Assembly (NCBI GenBank): GCA_964036045.1
Contig: OZ038380.1
Span: 11,072,713 to 11,136,712 of the forward strand
Source: Eutreptiella sp. 'Long Island Sound 2002'
Taxonomy: Eukaryota; Euglenozoa; Euglenophyceae; Eutreptiales; Eutreptiaceae
Length of the DNA: 64,000 nt
Reading direction: 5' to 3'
Below, one piece after another: positions 10,655 through 22,292 of this stretch. The translations under genes and the position numbers were made by a program. The notes below the pieces were generated by a model. It was given only the letters and a program-made list of their open reading frames with translations, had not been told where the DNA came from and ran no database searches. The number at the start of each line of letters is the position of its first letter. The first letter of the stretch is position 1.

Positions 10655-11195
10655 ACACTAGAGGCTAGAGGACATGCATATGATACAAAATAGCCCTCAA
10701 GGGCCCAAAGGACACACAAGTGATATAAAATGCCCCTAGGAGCCTAGAGGACACACATATGATATAAAATCGCCCACAAGGGCCTCGAGGACACAAATAT
10801 GAAATAAACAAGCCCTCAAGAGCCTAGAGGACACACATATGATATAAAATAGCCCTCAAGGGCCTAAGGACACGCACATGATATAAAGTAGCCATCTAGG
10901 GCCTAGAGGACAATCATATGATATAAAGTAGCCATCAAGGGCCTACAGGACATGCATATGATGTAAAATAGCCCACAAGGGCTGAGAGGACACAAATATA
11001 ATATGAACCAGCCCTCAGAAGCCTAGAGTACACACATATGATATAAAATAGCCCCCAAGAGCCGAGAGGACACACATATGATATAAAATAGCCCTCAAGG
11101 GCCCAGAGGACACACACATGATATAAAATAGCCGCGAAGAGCTTGGGGGACACACATATGATATAAATAGCCTTCAAGAGCCTAGAGGACATGGT
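10655..11195. repeat. Minisatellite, about 41-bp unit, about 13 copies
   Basis: The unit is gaggacacacatatgatataaaatagccctcaagggccta with substitutions. A solitary related unit occurs far away at about 19655-19687 (catatgatatgaaatagccgtcaag), so the sequence also exists outside the array. The Tyr/Ile/Cys-rich minus ORF at 10935-11231 is an artefact of the repeat. Confidence 0.85.
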
Positions 11196-14100
11196 CCCTT
11201 GTGCACAACGGTCACTGCACTCCCGGATCACTATTTAGCTCCGTCCTTTGCGATTTTAATTTTTGCTTTGGCCTTCTTATTTTTGCCTTATATTTGAATG
11301 GATTCTTGAAGATGAATGTGTTTCTCACCAATCTATTAGTCAATTCCATTTTGTATGATTCCACAATGATTGGAAGCCTCAAATAGCTAGGTTAGCTTCA
11401 TTGTCCTATGGTCCACCGGCGTACCAAGAGGCACAAGGTGGCCTAGAACATGTGCTGGACTCACTGTTCACTTGTTTGATGCGGTTTTGGTGCTTTCGTA
11501 TTCCGTATGAGAGTTGGTGTTGCCCATGTACTCCCCCAAATTCAGTTTTGGTGGCAGGTTGCACTGTTTTTCATGGATCTCCCCCCAACCGCCATAGTGC
11601 AAAACTGAGGCCATTTTGGGCTCGAGCGTGGGCGGAGCTCAAAATGCGTTGGAGCCGAGCTACGTTTCGCAAAAAAAAAAACTGACTTACTAGGAGACCG
11701 TGGCGAGTACTGCCAAATTTTGCAATGTTGCCTATGTATGGCTTGAGGTATAGTTTCAGTGCCCGACTGCACTGTTTTTTTCATGGGTCTCCCCAAGCGG
11801 CCATAGTGCAAAAATATCGAAAAAAACTCAAACAACCGAGGGAGGCTGTTTGTGCCCCGGTCAAAAGCTACACGTTAAAAGAGCGATAGCACCAACAGAG
11901 CCAGTGGCGGGGCTGCGTAAGTTTGGCCATTGGTTTCGGAGTTGAGCCTACGGCTCACAACCGTTGTGTGCACGCGCACGCGTGTTGATGCAAGCCGTGC
12001 GTGCGATCATATGTGTATGGCTGTTGAGGATGTTTCACCCGGTATGCCCGGTGATCTGTTTTGCATTTGAGGTTCCAAACATTCCACACACTGGGGAGCA
12101 CATTTGTTGACAAACGGGCCCAACTCTCTACAATAGCAATGTTCAATTTTGAGAACAGCCCCCTTCTGCCCCCCGCACTGCCCGGGGGGTGCACGACTGC
12201 ACCTATGACAGAGCTTAGTGCCGGCCGCCACTGACGGTTGGCGAGGGGGTGCTAGTGTGCCCGTCGGATGGTGTCATGCCGCACAAAGGGTTTTAGAATG
12301 CAATGCGCAAATTTTGTGTTTTGAACATCAGGAAAACTTTTACAACTTGTACATTGGGTTGCTTACGTGTTTTACAGTGTCTGTCCCACGGTTGAGCTTG
12401 TATGCTCGAAAACACATGCCACTACGATGGCCGTCCGTGGGCCCATATGGCGAACAATCACGGTTCTAAACTTACTATAGAATTGGGTTATGGCATTTCT
12501 TCTTCTGCTTTGTTGCCGTTGCCACTAACGATAGTATACCTTTTTGATTCTTTGCAACTAAGAGACCACATGTGGGGCCCTCGCTTGCTAATTTGGTGTT
12601 TTGGTAGTGGCCGCCACCGTGTGGGACCATCCTTGTCTAGCAACCAAATGGTGAGTGTACCGTACCTCTTGGCAACACAAAAAACACAAACTTGTTTCCG
12701 AGACATAATTGACAACGATGAGGCTTTAAATGGGTTGGGTTGCTAAGGAACCTCATGGTACCATTCACCACCAAGGGCCACCATTCGAGGAGACGGTCGT
12801 GGCAACGGCCTTTTTCTATGTGCGAAGGGTTCCATATGGAAAATCGTGCGGGCACACCATTTTTGGTGCGGCTCTTTATTCACTTTCTTAAGGCATTGCT
12901 TTGCATAGTGTTTCACACACATACACACTATGCTCGAAGTGACAGTTCTCGGCGAGTCCTTCACTTTGGTGGGTGTTGAAACTACACTTGGAGGCGGCAT
13001 GCATTTTGCGGCTACAAGTATTCTCTATATGGCAGTGTTCCCAAGCAACTATTGTCTATGCAAAGTTGGGTGCTAAGTTAGCTGCCGGTGCCCGGGGGCC
13101 TAGGGCCCCGTCCGCTTTCCTATGCACACCATTTTTTGAAGAAAATCTCTCGTCCCATGAGATGTTGCCTCCCTTTGTTGTCACAGGAATTGCATGCTGG
13201 GGGGTCCCATGTGGGATGACAACTACTTCAATGGGCAAACATGCGCCAACTCCTTGGCTAGTAATCAAGTGCAACCACTGTGCGATTGTTGGAGTATGTG
13301 AGCGAAGCGGCCCAATGTCGCGTTTCGATATTTGTTTCATGAACAACCACTGTTTGGCATCGTTTGGCACTTGCATCACCATGTGAGAGGCATGCTAGGC
13401 AGACATGACTTCCACCACCAGGCCACTAGGTGGTTGTAGGTTCAAATAGTCATGACAGAACGCGGCATTGATAATACCTATTGGAGTTACCCAATGATGA
13501 GGTGGCCTTGTATGTGTGGGAAGCGGCCAACTTTGTACATAAGTGGAGCGGCATTCGTGGCAGTTTCATTTTCAGCATTGCCAAGTGTGCAGTGAACGGC
13601 GTTGAGGCAACAAATAGGGGTTTTGGGACCATTCCCTTGGACTATGTTTTGCTGCATACTCAACCAAAACATCAAAGGAGTGCCCATCGGGGGCTATTTG
13701 AGCACAAGCAATGAATGTGTCTACAAGAAGGACATTCAGTCTGTGGAGAACCCTTGTAGCGTTTTCAAACACCCGTACCCAACCGCTACACGCGTGCCTT
13801 GCCCCTGGTTCACATCAAGTCAAGAGTCTCATGACTATACGATTTTGGGTTTCTGATTGGTTTGTACTGCTCATGCCCCATCAGGGTACATAGTACAAAC
13901 TGCCCGCTTCTCTGCAGAAAGCTTTCGCTTAGGCCACTTGGCTCTTTGGAAGTCTCTTGCCTGCACTGTGATTGAGTCGTGGTAAATTGAGTCTCCGTTG
14001 ACGTAGAGACGGCAGAATATCCAAGACGGTTTGGTGCCATTTGTTTGTCAAGAATTCAGGTGAAAGCCATGTGATAAGCAAGGTCGTGAAAGCCATGTGA

Positions 14101-15096
14101 TAAGCAAGGCCACACGTCTAAAAACTCCGTGCTCTAAGCTTTGTATGGCATCTAAAGACGCTTTGCACCTCATTTTTGAGGCATGCACGGATGATCTCGT
14201 CAGCGGGCGAATGAGCAAGCATGAAGGACCTAGCCTGCAAAAAATATTCAAAAGCCTCTTGGTACCCTAGACTACGCAGGCCCCTTGCCAAATGGGGAGT
14301 CCGCAAGGACACCCTGGATGCAGTGCGGCGCAAAGGAAACACCCTGGACTGACCTTTGCAATTGCATGGTCTGTGCTTTATCTAGGAACCAGTTTTTTGA
14401 TCTCTACGTTTGCCCAGGGTTGATTGGCAGCTCTGTGATAGCCCTGTGACTGCCCTGCCCTGTGGCCATGGATGCCCACCCTCCCAACAAACAGTCTGAC
14501 AATCATTGTTTTGGGTTTGTAAGCTGGGGATACACATTGATGATCGCTTGATTTTACTGCCATGATTGTGTCTCCCCTTCCCCGTGATGCACCCTGTGTA
14601 ACGCAGAGGGACTGGCGCTCCCATGAAGAGTGCCGGTAGTGATTGATTTGTTTCCGGACTTGCTTTACTGCTGTGCCCAGTTTGCACCCTTGGGTTGAGA
14701 ACGATCATTAAAACGTCTGAGGCCTCCGTTGACAATTGCCAGAGCTCGAGCAGTAGGTAAGACGGATTGGGAAGGCGCACATAGGTGGCTTGGCCCATCC
14801 ACTATTGCACAGTACAATGTGAGGAGCCACAAAACAATAGTGCAACCTGTGTTTTGGAGAGCAGGGGTTCCGAGACGGGAAAATGCATTGTTGCTCCGGG
14901 CAGCACTACTCGGTCTGTTGTCTGTTCGCCTTGTGGACTGGAAAGTGTACAAGCAGAAAGCATAGCGTGCATATAGGCATAGGTGTGCACATTCCACCAA
15001 GGTCACCACAGTCCTCCAAGGTCAGCCATGCTCCAGTGCGCATGGTGACCATTGCTACAGAAAGCCGAGTATAGTTGTAGATACTAATGCAAGACA
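11196..15096. other. No gene recognised; scattered short repeats
   Basis: A roughly 45-bp segment (gcactgttttt.catgg.tctcccc...ccatagtgcaaaa) occurs at about 11561-11604 and again at about 11769-11814. ORFs of 60-137 codons occur throughout 12200-14400 on both strands (for example 12973-13386 plus) without recognisable domains. gaaagccatgtgataagcaagg is tandemly repeated at about 14061-14110. Base composition is more AT-rich than around the confident genes. Confidence 0.4.
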
Positions 15097-15276
15097 GTGA
15101 TGTGCGCCGCATTTGAATGTCACTATAGCATGTGCACGCAGGTTGTGTGCCCGTGTAAGCAAGTAAGTCCTCTAGGCATGGGATTGTTTGGGATACTGGG
15201 CCACCATCCTGGGGCAGGTCAGGCGTTTGCGCAATTTTGGGTGTGTATTTCCCGCAGATTCAGTCTTGAATGCTTC

Positions 15277-17184
15277 ATGGTGTCTTGTTCTCTCGCCATC
15301 TCAATTGCACTCAATATCATCCTCTTCATCACGGTGCAGCAGCTGCTTGCCAAGCCCCAGCACTGCCCACTTCAGAGCCCAGCTCCGCTACAGCCTTCTT
15401 ACCAGCACCACCTCAGAACACCTGGGCCAGAATCCTCTGGGGCGCTGGAGAAGCAGAGCGAATCAGAATTAGCAGCCCCATATGCCTCCGAGGAGGTTGC
15501 CAAGGAGGTTGCTGTGAATGAAGACCTCTTCACCTTCGATAAAGATTTCCTGCACTTTGATGATGACGTCCCTGACTATGAGGTAGTGGAAATCCCGGAA
15601 GAGCCTTCCTCCGCAACGGCAGCCCCAGATATGGCTGCGGTGGACGACACCAAGGACGATCCTGCAGCTGCTGAAGCTGCTTCGCTGCAGAGCTCTGCCC
15701 GCCGTGCCGCAGGCATCTTCCTCCATCCGTCAGCAAATGAGAGCCGATACGCAACCACAGTCTTGGTGACTGCAGCGACCTCAGGATACTCCCGGTTCCT
15801 GTACAACTGGATGTGCCGTGCAGACGCCCTGCGACTCCGTTACCTCGTTGTCGCCCTGGACCCCACACTATTCCATGACCTTTCTGGCGAGCTGCCGCCC
15901 GGACACGACCTTGGGAGGCACATCGGCCTCCACGACGTCTCCCGCGACTGGAACATCTCGGATGACAGTGTCAGCTCAAGCTTCCACAATTACAATGCCG
16001 GGCGCTACATAGCCACTGTCTGTGGGAAGTCCAAGGTCGCCAGCATCATCCTCAGTGCCGGATTAGACGTGCTCTTTTTGGACTCGGATGTCGGGATTTT
16101 GCGCCCCCCCACCCTCATGATCCCCACGTCTCCCCTTGTGCATTACACCTACCAGCCCGAACACGGACCCCGGCCGGATTCCCGACTGCCCGACTGCACG
16201 GACCAAGGCCCTCCAGTCGGAAACACTGGGGTGTATTGGGCACGCAGCAGCCCCGTGATGATCAACTGGTTCCGTGCGACACATGATATCTGCCTGACCA
16301 CGCGATCGAAGAGTGAACAGCCCCTGTTTTGGCAAGTTTTTCAAACAGTTCCGTTGGAGCGCGTCCGCTGCTCTAAATTTCCACCGCCAACCACCCCCTA
16401 TGTCTGCACTCTGAGCCCGTGTATGACCCCTACGGGCTTCATCAAGTTACTGCGCTCGCCGAACCAAGTTGTGCAGTGGCTGGCCAAGAATCGAGCGCAT
16501 CCTGACCGGTTGTTGCTGGCGCATCCCAATTGGGTGATCGGTTCAGCCCCCAAGAAGGCTATGCTCAAGCAGCTGCAGCTGTGGTTTCTTGGCGAAGATG
16601 ATAAGACATGCAGCGCCGAAGCAAACCGTACCACAATGCAGGTGTGGGCAAAAGCGTCTGCAAGTTGGAGCGCGCAGCGTACCGGGACGGCGGTGCGGGA
16701 GTGGAAGACAGAGGTGGCCAGGCAGGAATTCAAGACGGCGGTGCTGCACCCGCGGATCCACCAGGCGAATAGTATGCTTTGGACGGGCGCAATGCTGAAA
16801 AAGACGGTCAACAACGTCCTGCACGTTCGGGGCAGTGAAGTTGCATCTCAAGACAGAAAGAGTACTAGCCTCAGGGACGCTCTGGATATGAGGCTGCAAA
16901 AAGTGGCATATCTGCAGGAGAAGAAAACGTTTCTGCCAAGGCTGTATCAGTCCCTCTATGCCACGCGGCTGGAATCCAGGCAACCAGCGAAAGGAATTCA
17001 AGGACTGCAACTGGGGAAAGGGATGGTAGGACTGCAAGGGTTGCAGAGACGGGGTGTATCCCAGTTTGGATCGCTGGAGGGCATCTCTCGGTGGGAACGG
17101 AAGCCCGGACTGGGGCTGGGGCTGGGGCTGGACCGCGAGAGGCAAACTGCAACGACCTTGATCACTGGTACGGGCAGAGCCTGA
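15277..17184 (+). CDS. Type II membrane glycosyltransferase, Nucleotid_trans (GT77/DUF271-like)
   Basis: Expected to transfer a sugar from a nucleotide-sugar donor inside the Golgi or ER lumen. The chosen start gives 635 residues: a very short cytosolic end and a signal anchor at about 2-23 (MVSCSLAISIALNIILFITV), typical for type II Golgi enzymes. An acidic, low-complexity stem spans about 60-140. The catalytic domain starts at about 157 (RYATTVLVTAATSGY) and contains the metal-binding DXD in FLDSDVG (Asp269-Ser-Asp271), then VGNTGVYWARSS (about 314-325, the family's 'N.G.Y..RS' block) and EQPLFWQ (about 348-354). These fit PF03407, which includes plant arabinosyl- and xylosyltransferases. 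The C-terminal 200 residues are basic and end in a Gly-Leu repeat unlike the family. The frame is open to 15097, but an upstream cccgcag at about 15251-15257 suggests that earlier bases are a spliced leader exon. The acceptor sugar cannot be told from sequence. Confidence 0.8.
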   Translation: MVSCSLAISIALNIILFITVQQLLAKPQHCPLQSPAPLQPSYQHHLRTPGPESSGALEKQSESELAAPYASEEVAKEVAVNEDLFTFDKDFLHFDDDVPDYEVVEIPEEPSSATAAPDMAAVDDTKDDPAAAEAASLQSSARRAAGIFLHPSANESRYATTVLVTAATSGYSRFLYNWMCRADALRLRYLVVALDPTLFHDLSGELPPGHDLGRHIGLHDVSRDWNISDDSVSSSFHNYNAGRYIATVCGKSKVASIILSAGLDVLFLDSDVGILRPPTLMIPTSPLVHYTYQPEHGPRPDSRLPDCTDQGPPVGNTGVYWARSSPVMINWFRATHDICLTTRSKSEQPLFWQVFQTVPLERVRCSKFPPPTTPYVCTLSPCMTPTGFIKLLRSPNQVVQWLAKNRAHPDRLLLAHPNWVIGSAPKKAMLKQLQLWFLGEDDKTCSAEANRTTMQVWAKASASWSAQRTGTAVREWKTEVARQEFKTAVLHPRIHQANSMLWTGAMLKKTVNNVLHVRGSEVASQDRKSTSLRDALDMRLQKVAYLQEKKTFLPRLYQSLYATRLESRQPAKGIQGLQLGKGMVGLQGLQRRGVSQFGSLEGISRWERKPGLGLGLGLDRERQTATTLITGTGRA

Positions 17185-20029
17185 TGTTGCCGTCATGAAA
17201 GCTTACAGCACGAGATCACACCGAAGCAAACTGCAGTGCACCTCCGCAACTGCAAAATGTGCACTCAGCCATCCACCCTTGCGCCGTCCTCCATTTTCTT
17301 CATATTTTCGTCGCGGGCCGCGAAGAAAAGCGAATTGTCCATCTACACTGCATTGACACAAATATACCGGTGCCCAACTGGGTGTACAGCCATGCCTTAT
17401 CTCTTGGCTGTGGCCCAGGCTTGGTGCAAATCCTTTCCCTCTTGGCTTCGGAGCCACGTGCCACCCGCGCCCTCTCTTGGGTGTGCGCGTCCCTCCAGTT
17501 CCAGTGCGTTCACACCCCGGCTACTGCACACACCTTGCCTCTACTTACGCGAAAAAACGCATCTCCACGTATATGAACCTGCCACCTTTCGCAGGCGCCA
17601 GTAATTTGCTCGCCATGTCGGGAAGGCAACCAAACGTAATTGTCACTATGCATGAGGACAGGAACGTGCATCCTTGTCCAACACCACTTGTGATGCATGT
17701 GACAGGTCCAAGGAATGAGGGATCCATCCTCCCCCTGGAAAGCACCCGCCATAGAAGTGGTGTTCCAGTGCTGCACGTAAGAACCCCGAACAGGCCTACT
17801 TCCCCCCGTCTTGCCATGTAAGTGGTCTTGTTATTTTGATCCTGTTTGGCCCTGAACGCCCCCAGCCCACCTGACGTCCGTCTGTTTGGAGCAGTCTTTG
17901 CAGGGTATTGCTGGGCGGTCAGCTGGTGAACCACGCAAGCATTACAAAGCTTTGCCACCAGCTGGACCGCCAGCGGCAGTTGCTTTGATTGTAGGCAAGA
18001 AATCTCATGTGGCACGTGGGCTGACACCTGCAGCGGCATAGGCCCCGTTTGCCGATTTTCTTCCTCTTCACCACTGTTTCATTTTCCGCATCTGGGCCTG
18101 CTATTCCCACTCTCACTCCCTTTTGTTTGCAGATAAAATATACTTGTTGTCCCCATCGGCTATGGCAAGGGGTTGTTTCATGGTTCTCTTGGTGACTCAG
18201 GTCACACGGGGTCTATACCGCCCCCTATCCACTGACCTCACCCATGTTTCTGCCTCAAGTGCAGCAGCGAAAAACGCAGAAACGTTGGGCACCGGGTTGC
18301 CACGCCTAAAGTCACAGAAGTGATACGAAAGAGGGCGAACGGACACCCATGCACCATGCCCCATGTACTGCCTGCTGTGACACTGTTGCTGCGATGGCCA
18401 TCAAGGTGAACCCGTTGCTCTGTTGGTCGTTCCTCATCCCTCCAGTACATTCTGGCGGATAAGAATGCCCAAGGAAGAGTCCAAAAATGGAATCAGACCT
18501 GACCGGCATGCTTTTGGATACCCCTGGATTCTGAAGTCTGGATTGTCAATACACTCGCACCGAACACTCACAACGCTCGCACTAGGCTTCAAGTCGCCGC
18601 CATGAATGAATGAGCGTGCTTGTGTGGCGAGGTTCCTGAGCCTCTGGAAATGGGTCCTCAGGGCAGAGTGATCTGTGTTGATAGCGCGAGTCTTTTTGGA
18701 CCTGCACGATCATTCTTACGTTCTGCAAATCTTACAGTAGCAACGCTGCCAACTGCCTGTTTTGGCCTGGATGTCACAGAACTGTAGTGGGATGCTCCGC
18801 ACCCGCACCATAGAAGACTGCCAGTCAGTGGTTGGCAGGTGCTACCCTACACGTTCGGTGGATTCAGCACAATTGTGGCAGAGCAACCCCAAAGTTGTAC
18901 TTGTAAATGTTGGATGGAATGACCCCACTGTGAGAAGCGTCTTGAGTCCTGCAATCCTGTCAGCCAATATTTAGACGAATATAAGATGAATCTTGTCGAC
19001 AAGGGTTCGCAGAAAGGGCGTTAGAAGGGGGTTCTAGCGCTAGAATCCTCCCCCCCCCCCAGCCTCCTGTTTCAAATGAGTCGGTCCTGCCTCCGCCACA
19101 ACTGCTACCATTGATTGAGCACCAGCTCTGGTCGGTTGACACTGAACACCGCACAATGCAGCCCGTTGACACCAGCAGCTGCTATCCCGAGGGCTGAATT
19201 TTTTGAAACGGCCGTGAGCATAGGATACTTCTCCATCTTTTTTGGCCGTCAATTTCAACTGCCGGAGATATGCAGGCATGGGTCCGGACGCAGAACCCCG
19301 AACAGGCCTACTTTCCCCCGTCTTGCCATGTAACCAATGTTGAAATTTTTGTGGTCCTGTCGGGCAAGATGCTTCAAGGTCAGTGCTGGTCCTCGTGTCC
19401 TGGTGTTGTGGCCGGACAATATCCTACATAGCATAAGATCCGGTATTCCTGGCACGGCACCATTACAAACCACGCACAACGACCATGTGCGTGATGGGAG
19501 GCAAACTCTTCCACTGAGTGAATTCAATTTGATTTATCCCTCGCCAACCCTGAAGCGAATTTGCTGTGCCTGTGATTGATGGGCAGGTAGGGGGAATTCG
19601 ATTGTGTGCGGACAATCTTGTGTGTCGGCACATTGTGTGCGCAATTTGTGCGGACAATCATATGATATGAAATAGCCGTCAAGTGTAAATCATTTCTTTT
19701 TGCACTCGTGCTTGCAGACGGGGTAGGATTTCTTCTTGCTTTGCTTTCAGGCAAGCGCACCGCACTCAGGAGCCGATTGCCTCTGCCGGGAAAGCCTGAA
19801 GGCTTCAGTGGAGGTTAGGTAACATAAGGAGGGGACAGGAGGAAAGGGAAAGGTAAAGCATGCATGGTCACCTTTGATTAGTGCGGTGGATGCCCCTGTG
19901 AACGACTCAGCGATTCCAAAGCAAACGTGAGTTGGTTCAGCACGAGATGACAAAGGATCGACCAAGTGTGGTGAAAAATAGGGCGGGCAACAGTGGTGGT
20001 ATACCGGTGGCCTGCTTCGGTTGTGTGCA
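17185..20029. other. No gene recognised; dispersed repeat pair
   Basis: A segment containing gaaccccgaacaggcctact followed by t/c-rich cccgtcttgccatgtaa occurs at 17781-17821 and 19292-19332, with weaker similarity continuing about 60 bp further. ORFs 17545-18039 (minus) and 17236-17821 (plus) have no recognised domain. Another C run lies at about 19050-19060. Confidence 0.4.
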
Positions 20030-20575
20030 GGGCAGGGAAACCACCGCGAGGCACCGCGCAGCACGACACAGCACGCAACCCACCACAGCATGCCACCGTG
20101 CACGCAACACCACAACAGCACACACAGTGCACCGCGCAAGCACCACAGGGGAACACGGCGCATACAGCAACAGACCGGTGCAGCCGGCGCCGGCACAACA
20201 CAAACAACACACCAACACGACACCACGGCACAACCAGCACCGCAACAACACAACCAGTGCAGCCAGCGCCAAAGACAACACCAACAGCGCACCCAGAACC
20301 CACCGCAACGCAGACAGCACGCCCAGAACACGCACAAGGCAAACAGCAACCCAGACAACACAGCCAGCATAACTCGCCCCAGAAACAACTCATATGGCAC
20401 AGCCAGCACCCAGGACAACACACACTGTGCAACCCTAGGTTAGGCCTACCCTAGGTTAGGCCTTAGGGCCAGCGCCAAACACAACGCAAACAACGCAACC
20501 AGCACCACACGCAACACACACAGCTCACCGGCACCAGCCACAGCACAAACAGCACCAAAAAGAACAACTGCCCGC
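20030..20575. repeat. A/C-rich low-complexity tract (caacac, cagcac words)
   Basis: The plus strand is almost free of T and strongly built from acaacac/ccagcac words, giving long Thr/His/Gln-rich plus ORFs and Cys/Val/Leu-rich minus ORFs (19747-20432). Inside it, accctaggttaggcct occurs twice back to back (about 20430-20462). None of these ORFs should be treated as genes. Confidence 0.75.
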
Positions 20576-21613
20576 CCATCTGAGTCATTGCATTGTCACG
20601 GAAGAGCTTTTTGTTCTAACTATTGTTGCTTTGCAGCCTGTGTCTTGCTAACGGTTAGCATTCAACATCTGCATCCCACAGCGGGGGTCACAAGCAAAAC
20701 TGAAGTTATGTGTCTAACTTTAGTTTTGCCACAGCAGGAACAAGTCAAGGACAATGTGTGTATGGGAGAGGGCAGGGGGTAGGGTAAGGAACAGTTGAGT
20801 TCGGCAGAGGCAAGCCCTAACAAGCTGACCTGAAGTGAGCATGTGTGCAAACATTCTGCGAACGAATGGTACGCTACTCGACCTCTCTGTTTGAATTGAT
20901 GCAGTCCAGCATGGGGTCAAGACCACGCTGGTTTCATGAAAACCTGACATCATGGTAGGGGCGGCACTGCTACCGTGACAGGGGCAGGACCTGCAGGACA
21001 CTGTCAATGTTTGGCACCGACTAGTAGGCACCAGATGCCTGGCGCAGCCATGTTGATGGCTACATCATGCTCGGGTAGACCCACCCAAGAGGACTAAAAG
21101 ACCCCCCATTCAATGAATTGTGCGTTTGCTGTATTTTGGTGATCTAAAGTTACACAAGTAAATTTAGTTTTAAACTCAGGGTGGACCAAGTGGGACAGCA
21201 CACCGAGCATGCAGACCATGTTCAGGTTCCCATTTATGTGAGATTGACTGCTGTACGCCTCCTTTGTGTAGCTGATGAAACCCCGGTTCAATTGGGCCCA
21301 GCTATGGTGCCCACGCTTCTAGGCGCCCTCTTCAAGATGGTGACTGATCCATTCTGGCGCTGTGTCCAAACTAATGTGTCGTATCCACCAGATAGGTGCT
21401 AAAAACACAGCTTTGGACCGCATATCAGCCATTATGGCACAGACCTTCATTGATCCGATTTTGAGCTTAGGGCTGAGGTTGGGGTGGACAGGGACAGATA
21501 AAGACCAACGGCGCATCTATGGCATTTTGTGTGGACACCTGCCAGCGCCTTGTTGACATTTGTGGCAATTGGTGTGGGCGCCTGCCAGCACCTTGCTTAC
21601 AGGTTCGGACAAT
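20576..21613. other. No gene recognised
   Basis: Only short ORFs. A B-box-like ccggttcaattgg at about 21282 hints at another tRNA-derived fragment, but no A-box or stems could be found. The GTAC at 21614-21617 is the left target copy of the composite element that follows. Confidence 0.4.
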
Positions 21614-22140
21614 GTACCCCCCCCCCCCCCGTGCCTAGGAACCGCCTTGCGCAAGAACCGCCCCCTGGTTCCGCGGTCGAATTCTCGCACCACTTTTTTT
21701 TACCACGGTATTGGGTTTTTCATGGTTCTGGTGGATGTGGGACAGCTATTCAGGTGTGCAGGACAACATTTCATGTGTGTTGCCACGGCCCCCCCATCAG
21801 GGGGGACCCTATTAGTCAGTCACAGGCGCATATACCCCTTAAACCCCTCCCCCCCTGCTCTCAACCCCTTCCCCGAAGCAACCAGCCCCTGACACGGAAG
21901 GTGCCTTAGATCTTACGCTGGTTCTCTTGACACCCTCTGCCATTTGTGCCCCTCTGCAGCAGCTACCCCCCCCCCCCCCGAGCAGACCTGGAGATAGTGC
22001 CTATCACTGCTAGCGCGAGATACACACTTTTTTGGGGTGATGCACATACAATACACACTTCAGAAGCCTGGGACGTCCCGCCCCCCTGTTGGAAAAACAA
22101 GAGTGTTTGGCTGAAACTGCGCGCCTCGTTATACGAGGCG

Positions 22141-22285
22141 CAAATTGGGCTCGGCGCGCGCCTCGTTAGCGCCAACCCCCCCCCCCCCCCGTGCGCCTCG
22201 TTAGCGCCAACCCCCCCCCCCCCTTGCACCTCGTTAGCGCAGAACCCCCCCCGTGCGCCTCGTTAGCGCCAAACTCCCCCCCCCC
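22141..22285. repeat. C-run minisatellite, left flank
   Basis: Units of about 30-36 bp of the form gtgcgcctcgttagcgccaa plus a run of 8-14 C's. C-run length varies between units, as expected for slippage. Confidence 0.8.
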
Positions 22286-22292
22286 CCCGTGT

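Noticed and set aside
19747-20454. Cys/Trp/Val-rich minus ORF of 224 codons resembling a membrane protein, with Thr/Gln/His-rich plus ORFs
   Set aside because: An A/C-rich low-complexity tract explains both compositions; three plus frames and the minus frames are open together.
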